This document shows positions 20,939-30,497 of a stretch of 64,000 bases of DNA, in pieces. Where the stretch lies: NCBI RefSeq assembly GCF_019047785.1, contig NZ_CP077290.1, positions 1,240,001 to 1,304,000 of the forward strand, in the 5' to 3' direction. Made by a program: the position numbers and the translations under genes. The notes beneath the pieces were generated by a model. It saw only the letters and a list, made by a program, of their open reading frames with translations. It did no database searches and was not told where the DNA came from. Position 1 is the stretch's first letter. The number at the start of each line of letters is the position of its first letter. The DNA comes from Enterobacter cancerogenus. Lineage in GTDB: Bacteria > Pseudomonadota > Gammaproteobacteria > Enterobacterales > Enterobacteriaceae.

Positions 20939-21040
20939 AAAACTCCAGGCAATTGTCCATTATGTCCGTAAGGGCATGCCACCAAAGGAAAAAGGGGGCA
21001 GGCTTTTATGTACTTTGCCATGAAGTGTAGACGCGATGAA

Positions 21041-21067
21041 ATAAAAAAGGCCGCCCGGGGCGGCCTT
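21041..21067 (-). terminator. Terminator of the small-ORF transcript
   Basis: Nine-base stem AAGGCCGCC / GGCGGCCTT with a three-base loop; reading the minus strand it runs into six T. It follows the small ORF stop by four bases and implies a real minus-strand transcript. Confidence 0.82.
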
Positions 21068-21071
21068 AACG

Positions 21072-21179
21072 CTACTTGTCCTGCGCTATCGTGGTTAACG
21101 CAATGAACGCGGAAGGTTCATCACTCTTAACGACGAGTACGCTGGCGACAATGAACGCAATGCAAAAATAGCGTTTCAT
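21072..21179 (-). CDS. Unrecognised 35-residue hydrophobic small protein
   Basis: ATG at 21179, stop TAG at 21074-21072. The peptide starts MKRYFCIAFIVASVLVVKSD, a short basic head and one hydrophobic stretch of about 14 residues, then a polar tail ending AQDK, so it could be a membrane peptide or leader. AGGGA lies eight bases before the ATG. A strong terminator follows directly, and a TATAAT (21378-21383, minus strand) about 200 bases upstream could start the transcript. I do not recognise a family; a type I toxin, a stress-related membrane peptide and a chance frame all remain possible. Confidence 0.45.
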   Translation of the reverse strand: MKRYFCIAFIVASVLVVKSDEPSAFIALTTIAQDK

Positions 21180-21549
21180 TATGCGGTCCCTGCAGCTAAC
21201 CGCTCCACCGTTCACCACCGGTGATAAGTCGGTGGACACAAGCTCTGGTGAGAGCCTGACTCACGGTTGTGGTTACACCTTTCCCGGGACCGGTGCCCAT
21301 GTGCGAGATGGCGGAAAGGGACGACGCATGGTAGTCGGCATTGATATGGACTGGAATCCGCTCTACGGCCTTTTAAGATTATATTTAGAGACACAACGTT
21401 TGATTCTTCAGTGCTGAGCAGTAAGATCGCAGACCTCTGGTGAGAGCTTGAAAAACCATCTATCCCAACGGACCGCGAATCCCGAGGGACAAAAAAACCG
21501 CCACATTGCTGTTGGCGGTTTTTTTATCACTGTGCGTCATCTTTCTTTT
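21180..21549. other. Structured leader region between the small ORF and ybfA
   Basis: 370 bases with no recognised gene. It contains two copies of the 12-base near-palindrome CTCTGGTGAGAG (21243-21254 and 21435-21446), GC-rich complementary segments around 21180-21300, and the ybfA terminator. Frames of 60-78 codons exist on both strands but have no family features. It may be a long leader for the small ORF. Confidence 0.4.
21491..21525 (-). terminator. ybfA terminator
   Basis: Stem AAAAACCGCCA / TGGCGGTTTTT with a nine-base loop and seven A/T on each flank. It stands 25 bases beyond the ybfA stop and could also stop plus-strand transcripts. Confidence 0.85.
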
Positions 21550-21756
21550 TTAGTAGAAATCGCAGGTCGCTTTCTCGGCCTGATCCATCCACACCGGCTT
21601 CTCGCTGGTTTTCGCCCAGACGCGATGCAGATAGCTGTAAAAACGTGCGCGGTCTTTCCAGAAAAGCATCACCGGCAGTGCCAGCACGCCAGCCACTACG
21701 GCGAAAGTGCGACGCATGAAAACGATATAAGCCGGATACTCTTTATAAAGATCCAT
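21550..21756 (-). CDS. ybfA: Small conserved protein YbfA
   Basis: 68 residues, the same length as E. coli YbfA, with the conserved [18 protein letters not shown] core and a hydrophobic stretch at about residues 12-30. Function is unknown. It is transcribed divergently from kdpFABC, as in E. coli, with a GGGGAGAA ribosome site. Confidence 0.88.
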   Translation of the reverse strand: MDLYKEYPAYIVFMRRTFAVVAGVLALPVMLFWKDRARFYSYLHRVWAKTSEKPVWMDQAEKATCDFY

Positions 21757-22064
21757 ATTTTTCTCCCCTGTAGTTGGCCGGAAACGTCATCCGGAAAATG
21801 TGAAATCTGTGACCTGGATAAAATAATATCGTTTTGTTTGTAATTTTACTACTCATCCGACCACTCATTTCTCGCCATTTAGGGAATATTTACATTCACG
21901 CCGTAACAAAGTTACAAAAAAGTTAACGATTTACTTATCAATAGTTAAATTGTGGCTTTGCCATTTTTATACTTTTTTTACACCTTCCCTTCTGATTTTT
22001 GCGAAATCTTTGCGCCGTAAATCCTACCGTTAGCACCAGTACAACTGTCACCCGGAGGTGAATT
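21757..22064. other. ybfA-kdpF divergent regulatory region
   Basis: 308 AT-rich bases without a gene. The KdpE site lies about 90 bases before kdpF. No clear consensus sigma-70 promoter was found for kdp, as expected for an activator-dependent operon. Confidence 0.7.
21966..21982 (+). promoter_or_regulatory. KdpE binding site
   Basis: TTTATACTTTTTTTACA matches the 17-base T-rich KdpE operator described upstream of the E. coli kdp promoter. It is positioned about 80-90 bases upstream of kdpF. Confidence 0.75.
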
Positions 22065-22154
22065 GTGAGTGCAGGTCTGATTACCGGCATCGTGCTGGTG
22101 TTCCTGTTATTGGGTTATCTGGTTTATGCCCTGATTAATGCGGAGGCATTCTGA
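22065..22154 (+). CDS. kdpF: Potassium-transporting ATPase subunit KdpF
   Basis: 29-residue single-span membrane peptide ([20 protein letters not shown]) that stabilises the KdpFABC complex. It starts at GTG with a GGAGG site six bases upstream, and its stop overlaps the kdpA ATG (TGATG). Length and sequence match E. coli KdpF. Confidence 0.93.
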   Translation: MSAGLITGIVLVFLLLGYLVYALINAEAF

Positions 22155-23833
22155 TGGCTGCTCAGGCGTTTTTGCTTATTGCCAGCTTCCTGCTGGTGCT
22201 GTTCTTACTGGCAAGGCCGTTGGGTTCCTTACTCGCGCGGATGATCAACAACGTGGCGTTACCGGGCACGGCAGGCGTTGAAAACGCGCTGTGGCGGCTT
22301 CTGGGAACACACGATCGGGAGATGACCTGGCGGCAGTATCTGCTGGCCATTTTGCTGCTGAATATTATCGGTCTGGCGGTCCTGTTTGCCATGCTGATGC
22401 TGCAGGGAAGCCTGCCGCTGAATCCGCAGCAGCTGCCCGGCCTGTCCTGGCACCTGGCCCTGAACACGGCGGTCAGCTTCGTCAGTAACACCAACTGGCA
22501 ATCCTATGCGGGTGAAACCACGCTCAGTTACTTCAGCCAGATGGCGGGACTGACGGTACAAAACTTTCTCTCTGCGGCGAGCGGTATCGCGGTGATTTTT
22601 GCCCTGACGCGGGCGTTTGCGCGTCAGAATGTCAACACGCTGGGCAACGCCTGGGTCGACCTGACCCGGATTACCCTGTGGATCCTGCTTCCCATCGCAC
22701 TGATCATTGCCCTGTTCTTTATCCAGCAGGGCACCCTGCAAAACCTGCACCCTTACACCCCTTATACCTCGCTTGAAGGGGCACAGCAGCTTCTGCCGAT
22801 GGGACCTGTCGCGTCGCAGGAGGCCATCAAGATGCTCGGGACTAACGGCGGCGGGTTCTTCAACGCTAACTCATCCCATCCATTTGAAAACCCAACGGCG
22901 CTGACCAACCTGGTCCAGATGCTGGCCATCTTCCTGATCCCTTCGGCGCTGTGCTTTGCGTTTGGCGAGGTGGTTAATGACCGCCGTCAGGGACGGACGT
23001 TGCTGTGGGCCATGTCGTTAATCTTCGTGGTCTGCGTTGCGCTGGTGATGTGGGCCGAATGGCACGGCAATGGCCACCTTATGCCATTAGGCGCCAGCAG
23101 CAATATCAATATGGAAGGCAAAGAGAGCCGCTTCGGTATTCTCGCCAGTAGCCTGTATGCCGTGGTCACCACGGCGGCCTCGTGCGGGGCGGTGAATGCG
23201 ATGCATGACTCCTTTACGGCACTCGGCGGCATGATCCCGATGTGGCTGATGCAGATCGGTGAAGTGGTGTTTGGCGGCGTTGGCTCGGGGCTGTACGGCA
23301 TGCTGCTTTTCGTGCTGCTGGCGGTGTTTATCGCCGGTCTGATGATTGGCCGTACCCCCGAGTATTTGGGTAAAAAAATCGACGTGCGCGAGATGAAGCT
23401 GACCGCGCTGGCTATTCTGGTTACGCCTGCCCTCGTGCTGCTCGGCACCGCGCTGGCGCTAATGACCGTTGCCGGACGCAGCGGCATTTTTAATCCGGGT
23501 ATCCACGGCTTTAGCGAAGTGCTGTACGCCGTCTCGTCTGCCGCCAATAACAACGGCAGCGCCTTTGCGGGCCTGAGCGCCAACTCACCGTTCTGGAACT
23601 GCCTGCTGGCCTTCTGCATGTTCGTTGGGCGTTTCGGCGTAATTGTGCCGGTGATGGCGATTGCAGGTTCGCTGGTGAATAAAAAAATCCAACCCACGAC
23701 CACCGGTACGCTGCCTACCCACGGCGCGCTGTTTACCGGGCTGCTGATTGGCACCGTCCTGCTTGTCGGTGCCCTGACCTTTATCCCCGCCCTCGCGTTA
23801 GGCCCGGTCGCGGAAACCCTCTCTTTACGCTGA
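22154..23833 (+). CDS. kdpA: Potassium-transporting ATPase, channel-like subunit
   Basis: 559-residue polytopic membrane subunit that forms the K+ selectivity path of the high-affinity Kdp pump; related to the Trk/Ktr/HKT superfamily. Selectivity-filter-like loops include [40 protein letters not shown] and [14 protein letters not shown]. Overlaps kdpF by one base; kdpB follows after 16 bases. Confidence 0.97.
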   Translation: MAAQAFLLIASFLLVLFLLARPLGSLLARMINNVALPGTAGVENALWRLLGTHDREMTWRQYLLAILLLNIIGLAVLFAMLMLQGSLPLNPQQLPGLSWHLALNTAVSFVSNTNWQSYAGETTLSYFSQMAGLTVQNFLSAASGIAVIFALTRAFARQNVNTLGNAWVDLTRITLWILLPIALIIALFFIQQGTLQNLHPYTPYTSLEGAQQLLPMGPVASQEAIKMLGTNGGGFFNANSSHPFENPTALTNLVQMLAIFLIPSALCFAFGEVVNDRRQGRTLLWAMSLIFVVCVALVMWAEWHGNGHLMPLGASSNINMEGKESRFGILASSLYAVVTTAASCGAVNAMHDSFTALGGMIPMWLMQIGEVVFGGVGSGLYGMLLFVLLAVFIAGLMIGRTPEYLGKKIDVREMKLTALAILVTPALVLLGTALALMTVAGRSGIFNPGIHGFSEVLYAVSSAANNNGSAFAGLSANSPFWNCLLAFCMFVGRFGVIVPVMAIAGSLVNKKIQPTTTGTLPTHGALFTGLLIGTVLLVGALTFIPALALGPVAETLSLR

Positions 23834-23849
23834 TTTGCGGAGAATTGTC

Positions 23850-25898
23850 ATGAGTCGTAAACAACTGGCCCTGTTCGAACCGTCGTTAGTTCGCCAGGCC
23901 CTCATGGATGCGGTGAAAAAGTTGAGCCCACGCGTGCAGTGGCACAACCCGGTGATGTTTATCGTCTGGATCGGCAGCGTGCTGACCACCGCTCTGGCGA
24001 TTGCCATGGGAACGGGGCATCTCCCGGGGAACGCCCTGTTTACCGGAGCCATCAGCCTGTGGCTGTGGTTTACCGTGCTCTTCGCCAACGTTGCCGAAGC
24101 GCTGGCGGAAGGCCGCAGTAAGGCGCAGGCCAACAGCCTGAAAGGGGTGAAAAAGACCGCCTTTGCGCGCAAACTGCGTGAGCCGAAATACGGTGCGCAG
24201 ATGGACCAGGTGCCAGCAGACGAGCTGCGCAAAGGCGACGTGGTGCTGGTCGAAGCCGGGGACATTATCCCCTGTGATGGCGAAGTGATTGAAGGGGGCG
24301 CATCGGTAGACGAAAGCGCCATTACCGGGGAGTCAGCGCCGGTTATCCGCGAGTCGGGCGGCGACTTCGCCTCTGTGACCGGCGGAACGCGCATTCTTTC
24401 GGACTGGCTGGTGATCCAGTGCGGCGTCAACCCGGGCGAGACCTTCCTCGACCGGATGATCGCCATGGTGGAAGGCGCACAGCGTCGCAAAACGCCGAAC
24501 GAAATCGCCCTGACCATTCTGCTGATCGCCCTGACGATGGTCTTTTTACTCGCCACCGCCACCCTGTGGCCGTTCTCTGCCTACGCCGGAACAGCGGTAA
24601 GCATTACCGTGCTGGTCGCCCTGCTGGTGTGCCTGATCCCAACCACCATCGGTGGCCTGCTGTCGGCCATCGGCGTGGCCGGGATGAGCCGCATGCTTGG
24701 TGCGAACGTGATCGCCACCAGCGGGCGCGCCGTAGAGGCCGCCGGGGATGTTGACGTCCTGCTGCTGGACAAAACCGGGACGATCACGCTCGGTAACCGT
24801 CAGGCCTCCGAATTTTTACCGGCCCCCGGCGTGGATGAAAAAACGCTGGCCGACGCGGCGCAACTCTCGTCTCTGGCAGATGAAACGCCAGAAGGCCGCA
24901 GTATCGTCATTCTTGCCAAACAGCGTTTTAACCTGCGCCAGCGTGACGTCCAGAGCCTGCACGCCACCTTTGTCCCCTTCACCGCTCAGACCCGCATGAG
25001 CGGGATCAACATTCAGGACCGGATGATCCGCAAAGGCTCCGTCGACGCCATCCGTCGCCACATTGAAGCCAACAGTGGCCACTTCCCGCCAGAAGTCGAC
25101 GCGCTGGTCGAGAGCGTCGCCCGTCAGGGGGCCACGCCGCTGGTGGTGGCTGAAGGTTCGCACGTCCTCGGGGTGATTGCCCTGAAAGATATTGTCAAAG
25201 GCGGGATCAAAGAGCGCTTCGCTCAGCTGCGCCAGATGGGCATCAAAACGGTGATGATCACTGGCGATAACCGTCTTACCGCAGCCGCCATTGCGGCCGA
25301 AGCGGGCGTCGACGATTTCCTTTCCGAAGCGACGCCGGAAGCCAAGCTGGCGCTGATCCGCCAGTATCAGGCCGAAGGTCGGCTGGTGGCGATGACCGGA
25401 GACGGCACCAACGACGCACCAGCCCTCGCGCAGGCCGACGTGGCGGTTGCGATGAACTCCGGTACGCAGGCGGCAAAAGAGGCGGGCAACATGGTCGATC
25501 TCGACTCTAACCCGACCAAGCTGATTGAAGTGGTACACATCGGGAAGCAGATGTTGATGACGCGCGGCTCGCTGACAACATTCAGTATCGCCAACGATGT
25601 GGCGAAATACTTCGCCATTATTCCGGCGGCCTTTGCCGCCACCTATCCGCAGCTGGATGCGCTGAACGTGATGCACCTGCACTCCCCGGCGTCAGCCATT
25701 CTCAGCGCGGTGATCTTCAACGCGCTGATTATTGTCTTTCTGATCCCGCTGGCGCTAAAAGGGGTGAGCTATAAGCCGCTGACCGCTGCCGCGATGCTGC
25801 GCCGCAATCTGTGGATTTACGGTCTCGGCGGGCTGATCGTTCCCTTTATCGGGATCAAGGCGATCGACCTGCTGTTAACCCTGTTCGGGCTGGTTTAA
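23850..25898 (+). CDS. kdpB: Potassium-transporting P-type ATPase, catalytic subunit
   Basis: 682-residue P-type ATPase that phosphorylates on the aspartate of DKTGTITLG (about D307). Also visible: the actuator loop ITGESAPVI, the nucleotide-domain KGSVDAI, the hinge [16 protein letters not shown] and the membrane segment [14 protein letters not shown]. The ATG at 23850 follows GCGGAGAATTGTC and gives the E. coli length; an upstream in-frame start (23835) would add five codons only. Confidence 0.97.
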   Translation: MSRKQLALFEPSLVRQALMDAVKKLSPRVQWHNPVMFIVWIGSVLTTALAIAMGTGHLPGNALFTGAISLWLWFTVLFANVAEALAEGRSKAQANSLKGVKKTAFARKLREPKYGAQMDQVPADELRKGDVVLVEAGDIIPCDGEVIEGGASVDESAITGESAPVIRESGGDFASVTGGTRILSDWLVIQCGVNPGETFLDRMIAMVEGAQRRKTPNEIALTILLIALTMVFLLATATLWPFSAYAGTAVSITVLVALLVCLIPTTIGGLLSAIGVAGMSRMLGANVIATSGRAVEAAGDVDVLLLDKTGTITLGNRQASEFLPAPGVDEKTLADAAQLSSLADETPEGRSIVILAKQRFNLRQRDVQSLHATFVPFTAQTRMSGINIQDRMIRKGSVDAIRRHIEANSGHFPPEVDALVESVARQGATPLVVAEGSHVLGVIALKDIVKGGIKERFAQLRQMGIKTVMITGDNRLTAAAIAAEAGVDDFLSEATPEAKLALIRQYQAEGRLVAMTGDGTNDAPALAQADVAVAMNSGTQAAKEAGNMVDLDSNPTKLIEVVHIGKQMLMTRGSLTTFSIANDVAKYFAIIPAAFAATYPQLDALNVMHLHSPASAILSAVIFNALIIVFLIPLALKGVSYKPLTAAAMLRRNLWIYGLGGLIVPFIGIKAIDLLLTLFGLV

Positions 25899-25910
25899 AA
25901 GGTGAATCTC

Positions 25911-26486
25911 ATGATGATGTTACGTCCCGCTATACTTCTGTTTATTCTGCTGGCGCTGATAACCGGCGGGCTTTATCCCCTGATGACGACCGCACTGGGC
26001 CAGTGGTGGTTTGCTGACCAGGCCAACGGCTCGCTGATCATACAAGACGGCGAAACCCGCGGCTCGCGGCTGATCGGCCAGCACTTTACCGCCGCTGGCT
26101 ACTTCCAGGGACGCCCTTCCGCCACCGCCGAAAGCCCGTATAATCCCATGGCATCCGGGGGGAGCAACCTCGCGGGCAGCAACCCGGCGCTGGATACCGC
26201 CATCGCCGAACGCGTTGCCGCGCTGCGAGCCGCGAACCCGCAGGCAAGCCGTGAGGTACCGGTGGAGCTGGTCACCGCGTCCGCCAGCGGGCTGGATTAC
26301 AGCCTGACGCCGGAGGCCGTCGCGTGGCAAGTTCCACGCGTCGCTGCCGCGCGTCGCCTGACGGTGGAACAGGTGAGTCAGCTGGTCACAGAACATACCC
26401 ATACACCGCTGGTCAGTTTTATCGGCATGCCTGTCGTAAATATTGTTGAGCTCAATCTGGCGCTGGACGCGCTAAGGAAAAACTAA
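25911..26486 (+). CDS. kdpC: Potassium-transporting ATPase subunit KdpC
   Basis: 191-residue single-span subunit that helps KdpB bind ATP. N-terminal membrane anchor ([17 protein letters not shown]), then a periplasmic domain with [24 protein letters not shown] and the C-terminal [12 protein letters not shown]. The first of three consecutive ATG codons at 25911 is chosen for its spacing from AAAAGGTG; a GTG at 25902 overlaps that site. The stop is directly followed by kdpD. Confidence 0.95.
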   Translation: MMMLRPAILLFILLALITGGLYPLMTTALGQWWFADQANGSLIIQDGETRGSRLIGQHFTAAGYFQGRPSATAESPYNPMASGGSNLAGSNPALDTAIAERVAALRAANPQASREVPVELVTASASGLDYSLTPEAVAWQVPRVAAARRLTVEQVSQLVTEHTHTPLVSFIGMPVVNIVELNLALDALRKN

Positions 26487-29174
26487 ATGACCGACGAGCC
26501 GATGCGCCCGGATCCGGACAGGCTGCTCGAACAGACGGCGGAAGCCCATCGCGGCAAGCTGAAAATTTTCTTCGGGGCCTGCGCGGGGGTCGGAAAAACC
26601 TTCGCGATGCTCACTGAAGCGCAGCGGCTGCGGGCGCAGGGGCTTGATATTCTTATCGGTGTTGTCGAAACGCACGGTCGTAAAGAGACGGCGGCGCTGC
26701 TGGAGGGGCTTGCCGTGCAGCCGGCTCGCCGCATCAACCACCGTGGGCGGCTGGTCACCGAGTTCGACCTTGACGCGGCCCTCGCCCGCCGTCCTGCTCT
26801 GATTCTGATGGATGAACTGGCGCACAGCAATGCGCCAGGCTCCCGCCACCCTAAACGCTGGCAGGACGTGGAAGAGCTGCTGGAAGCCGGCATCGACGTA
26901 TTCACCACGGTCAACGTTCAGCATCTGGAGAGCCTCAACGACGTCGTCAGCGGTGTGACCGGCATACAGGTACGGGAAACGGTTCCCGATCCGTTTTTTG
27001 ACGCCGCCGACGAAGTGGTGCTGGTCGACCTGCCGCCGGACGATCTGCGCCAGCGCCTGCACGAAGGAAAAGTGTATATTGCCGGGCAGGCCGAGCGTGC
27101 CATCGAACATTTTTTCCGCAAAGGCAATTTAATCGCCCTGCGCGAGCTGGCCCTGCGGCGCACGGCGGATCGCGTTGATGACCAGATGCGCGCCTGGCGC
27201 GATCTGCAGGGACAGGAGCGAGTCTGGCATACCCGGGACGCCATTCTGCTGTGCATTGGTCACAGCAGCGGGAATGAGAAGCTTATCCGTACCGCCGCCC
27301 GCCTCGCCGCGAAGTTCGGCAGCGTCTGGCACGCGGTGTACGTTGAAACGCCGCAGCTTCACGCCCTGCCTGAACAGCAGCGGCGCGCGATTTTAAGCGC
27401 GCTCAGGCTGGCACAGGAGCTGGGGGCGGAAACGGCCACCCTCTCCGACCCGCAGGAAGATAAAGCCATCCTGCGCTACGCCCGCGAGCACAACCTCGGC
27501 AAGATTGTGATTGGCCGCCGTCAGCAGCGTCGCTGGTTGAGCCGGGAGTCCTTCGCCGACAGGCTGGCGCGCCGCGCGCCGGATCTGGACCTGGTGATCG
27601 TCGCGCTGGATGATAAACCCACCCCCCTTCCTGGCCGAACGCCAGACGCCCGCACGTTTAGTGAAAAGTGGCGCATCCAGCTTCGCGGCTGTCTGGTGGC
27701 CGCGGTACTTTGCGCCCTGATCACCCTGATTGCCAGCCAGTGGCTGATTGCCTTCGATGCCGCCAACCTGGTGATGATTTACCTGCTCGGCGTGGTTGTC
27801 GTGGCGCTGTTTTACGGACGCTGGCCGTCGGTGCTGGCAACGGTTCTCAACGTGGTCAGCTTCGATCTGTTTTTTATTGCCCCTCGCGGGACGCTCGCCG
27901 TCTCGGATGTGCAGTACATTCTCACCTTTGGGGTGATGCTTACCGTCGGGCTGGTTATCGGGAACCTGACGGCAGGCGTGCGCTATCAGGCGCGTATTGC
28001 CCGCTACCGCGAACAACGCACGCGGCATTTATACGAGATGTCCAAATCGCTGGCGGTCGGCCGCACGCCGCGAGATATCGTCCAGACCAGCGAGCAGTTT
28101 ATCCGCTCGACCTTTCACGCCAGCAGCCTGATCCTGCTTCCTGATGAGCACGGCAAACTGCGCCCGCTGACATCGACCTCGGGCATGACGCCCTGGGATG
28201 AAGCCATCGCGCGCTGGAGTTTTGACAAGGGCTTACCGGCAGGTGCGGGCACGGATACCCTGCCGGGAGTGCCGTATCAGATCCTGCCGCTGCGCAGCGC
28301 GGATAAAAATCACGGGCTGGTCATTGTCGAGCCGTCCAACCTGCGCCAGCTGATGATCCCCGAGCAGCAGCGGCTGCTGGAGACCTTCACGCTGCTGGTT
28401 GCCAGCGCGCTTGAGCGGCTGGCCCTCACCGCCAGCGAGGAGCAGGCCCGGCTGGCGAGCGAGCGGGAAAGCATTCGTAATTCGCTGCTGGCGGCGCTCT
28501 CGCACGACCTGCGCACGCCCCTCACCGTCCTGTTTGGTCAGTCTGAGATCCTGACGCTGGATCTCGCTGCTGAAGGGTCTAAACACGCGATGCAGGCCAG
28601 CGAGATCCGCGAGCACGTGCTGAACACGACGCGCCTGGTGAACAACCTGCTCGATATGGCGCGCATCCAGTCCGGCGGGTTTAACCTTAAAAAAGAGTGG
28701 CTGACGCTGGAAGAAGTGGTTGGCAGCGCGCTGAAGATGCTGGAGCCGGGTCTCGGCGGCCGCCATATCGCGCTGAATATGCCGGAGCCGCTTACGCTTA
28801 TCCATGTTGACGGCCCGCTGTTCGAACGTGTGCTGATCAACCTGCTGGAAAATGCCGGTAAATATGCGGGGCCGAAGGCGCAGATTGGCATGAATGCTTT
28901 CGTGGAAGAACAGGCGCTGCGCCTGGAGGTGTGGGACACGGGGCCGGGCATCCCGCAGGGTCAGGAGCAGGCCATTTTTGAGAAGTTTGCGCGCGGCAAT
29001 AAAGAGTCAGCCATTCCCGGCGTCGGGCTTGGGCTGGCGATTTGCGAGGCCATCGTTGAGGTGCATGGCGGTACCCTTTCGGCAGCCAACCGCCCGGAAG
29101 GTGGCGCACGTTTTTGTGTTACACTTCCTCTTGATGTCCCGCCCGAACTTGATGAATTACCAGAGGATTTGTGA
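26487..29174 (+). CDS. kdpD: Sensor histidine kinase KdpD
   Basis: 895-residue sensor for low K+ and osmotic stress that controls kdpFABC through KdpE. Order: N-terminal KdpD domain with Walker motif GACAGVGKTF (about 30-39), universal-stress-like domain (about 250-365), four transmembrane segments (about 400-500), GAF domain, dimerisation domain with the phospho-accepting histidine in ALSHDLRTPLT (about residue 670), and ATPase domain with NLLENAGKYA, DTGPGIP and GVGLGLAI. The kdpE start overlaps its end by four bases. Confidence 0.97.
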   Translation: MTDEPMRPDPDRLLEQTAEAHRGKLKIFFGACAGVGKTFAMLTEAQRLRAQGLDILIGVVETHGRKETAALLEGLAVQPARRINHRGRLVTEFDLDAALARRPALILMDELAHSNAPGSRHPKRWQDVEELLEAGIDVFTTVNVQHLESLNDVVSGVTGIQVRETVPDPFFDAADEVVLVDLPPDDLRQRLHEGKVYIAGQAERAIEHFFRKGNLIALRELALRRTADRVDDQMRAWRDLQGQERVWHTRDAILLCIGHSSGNEKLIRTAARLAAKFGSVWHAVYVETPQLHALPEQQRRAILSALRLAQELGAETATLSDPQEDKAILRYAREHNLGKIVIGRRQQRRWLSRESFADRLARRAPDLDLVIVALDDKPTPLPGRTPDARTFSEKWRIQLRGCLVAAVLCALITLIASQWLIAFDAANLVMIYLLGVVVVALFYGRWPSVLATVLNVVSFDLFFIAPRGTLAVSDVQYILTFGVMLTVGLVIGNLTAGVRYQARIARYREQRTRHLYEMSKSLAVGRTPRDIVQTSEQFIRSTFHASSLILLPDEHGKLRPLTSTSGMTPWDEAIARWSFDKGLPAGAGTDTLPGVPYQILPLRSADKNHGLVIVEPSNLRQLMIPEQQRLLETFTLLVASALERLALTASEEQARLASERESIRNSLLAALSHDLRTPLTVLFGQSEILTLDLAAEGSKHAMQASEIREHVLNTTRLVNNLLDMARIQSGGFNLKKEWLTLEEVVGSALKMLEPGLGGRHIALNMPEPLTLIHVDGPLFERVLINLLENAGKYAGPKAQIGMNAFVEEQALRLEVWDTGPGIPQGQEQAIFEKFARGNKESAIPGVGLGLAICEAIVEVHGGTLSAANRPEGGARFCVTLPLDVPPELDELPEDL

Positions 29175-29848
29175 TTAACGTCCTGATTGTTGAAGATGAG
29201 CTCGCCATTAGCCGTTTTCTGCGCGCCGCGCTGGAAGGCGACGGCTTACGCGTCCACGAAGCCGGTACGCTACAGCGCGGGCTGATCGAGGCCGCGACCC
29301 GCAAGCCGGACCTGGTGATCCTGGATTTAGGGCTACCGGATGGCGACGGCATCGATTTTATTCGTGAGGTGCGCCAGTGGAGCCAGATGCCCATTCTGGT
29401 GCTCTCTGCCCGCACCGAAGAGACGGATAAAATTGCCGCCCTCGATGCCGGAGCGGATGATTACCTGGTCAAACCCTTTGGTATTGGCGAGCTGCAGGCG
29501 CGGCTACGCGTGGCGCTGCGTCGGCACAGTGCCCCCTCCCCCAGCGACCCGGTATATACTTTTGGCGAGATCCAGGTCGATCTCGCCGTGCGGCGCATCC
29601 TTCGCGGTGACGAGGAGATCCACCTCACGCCGATCGAGTTCCGCCTGCTGGCGGTGCTGCTCAACAATCACGGCAAAGTTCTGACCCAGCGCCAGCTGTT
29701 AAGTCAGGTCTGGGGACCTAATGCCGTCGAACATAGTCACTATTTACGCATTTATATGGGCCACCTTCGTCAAAAACTTGAAGTTGATCCCGCACGCCCC
29801 CGCCATTTATTAACTGAAACCGGTATCGGTTATCGGTTTATGCTTTGA
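29171..29848 (+). CDS. kdpE: Response regulator KdpE
   Basis: 225-residue OmpR/PhoB-type regulator. Receiver domain with acidic pocket (VEDE), phospho-acceptor D52 (VILDLGLPDG) and K near residue 101; C-terminal winged helix (LTPIEFRLLAVLLNNHGKVL, RIYMGHLRQKLE). It starts at GTG, overlapping kdpD by GTGA. It binds the T-rich site upstream of kdpF. No clear terminator follows. Confidence 0.97.
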   Translation: MINVLIVEDELAISRFLRAALEGDGLRVHEAGTLQRGLIEAATRKPDLVILDLGLPDGDGIDFIREVRQWSQMPILVLSARTEETDKIAALDAGADDYLVKPFGIGELQARLRVALRRHSAPSPSDPVYTFGEIQVDLAVRRILRGDEEIHLTPIEFRLLAVLLNNHGKVLTQRQLLSQVWGPNAVEHSHYLRIYMGHLRQKLEVDPARPRHLLTETGIGYRFML

Positions 29849-30139
29849 ATAGTTATTCACATTAATTTCAAATAAAAACAAAAACCCGCCGGTAATAATG
29901 AGAAAATAAACCGAAAGGCAGTGCCTTACTTATTTTCCGCCATCAAAACACATTTCCAAAACACATTTCCAAAACACAAAAATAACATAAAATTCACAAA
30001 ACAGCATTTTGATCTGCTATATTCATCAAAAGCGCATATTTATTTCTGAAATGATCGTTTAATGGTGATCTGCTTCACAGTTAAACCCATTTTCCAGGAT
30101 AAAATGGCCGTGCTTTCAATTACTGAAAGGAAAATAAGC
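29849..30139 (+). other. speF operon promoter region
   Basis: AT-rich gap of 291 bases between kdpE and the speFL leader ORF. It contains a 13-base tandem repeat AAAACACATTTCC (29945-29957 and 29958-29970, plus a partial third copy) and a TATATT at 30018-30023 that could be the -10. No good -35 is present, suggesting activator control. Confidence 0.45.
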
Positions 30140-30244
30140 ATGGAAAACAACAACCGTTTAATGCCGCATATAAGGCGAACAACTCATATTATGATGTTTG
30201 CGCATCGTAACTGCTTCGACTTTCATCTCTTTAACGCCCGGTAG
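30140..30244 (+). CDS. speFL: SpeFL ornithine-sensing leader peptide
   Basis: 34-residue leader peptide, the same length as E. coli SpeFL. The conserved MPHIRRTTHI, AHRN and terminal NAR that form the ornithine sensor and arrest segment are present; several other residues differ (for example a Cys after AHRN). In E. coli L-ornithine held in the ribosome tunnel stalls translation of this peptide and relieves premature Rho-dependent termination, inducing speF-potE. AAAGGAAAATAAGC precedes the ATG. The speF gene begins 253 bases downstream. Confidence 0.9.
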   Translation: MENNNRLMPHIRRTTHIMMFAHRNCFDFHLFNAR

Positions 30245-30497
30245 TCCTTCGACTTCTGGCGCATCTGTTGACAGGTTGTTTTAAAACACCTTCTCTTACA
30301 GGCGTTTGCCTGTGAACACCTGCGTTCATTTCTCCTGATTCAGACTCATCCGCTACCGGGCGGACTGAATCGTATTCTGCAAAAAGCAATCCACTGATTT
30401 TCAATCAGCGGCCACCGTTTGCTTTTTTCCGGATAACGTTCGATTTCTTTTTTAAAGAAATCGAGGGACTGCTATTACCTAAAATAAAGAGTGAAAG
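30245..30497 (+). promoter_or_regulatory. speF mRNA leader with attenuator structures
   Basis: Between speFL and speF. Visible structures: a nested hairpin with outer arms AAAAAGCAA (30381-30389) and TTGCTTTTT (30419-30427), inner stem CTGATT / AATCAG, and a separate perfect 10-base stem CGATTTCTTT / AAAGAAATCG (30441-30463) ending 34 bases before the speF ATG. The CT-rich, G-poor stretch right after speFL (about 30245-30345) fits a Rho-loading segment. Confidence 0.65.

Noticed and set aside
21212..21394. Sixty-codon minus-strand frame upstream of the small ORF, as a mok-like overlapping reader
   Set aside because: It ends before the small ORF rather than overlapping it and has no ribosome site or conserved-looking features.
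21180..21490. Known metabolite riboswitch in the leader region
   Set aside because: I could not match the core motifs of Mn, Mg, TPP, FMN or cobalamin riboswitches; only generic hairpins are visible.
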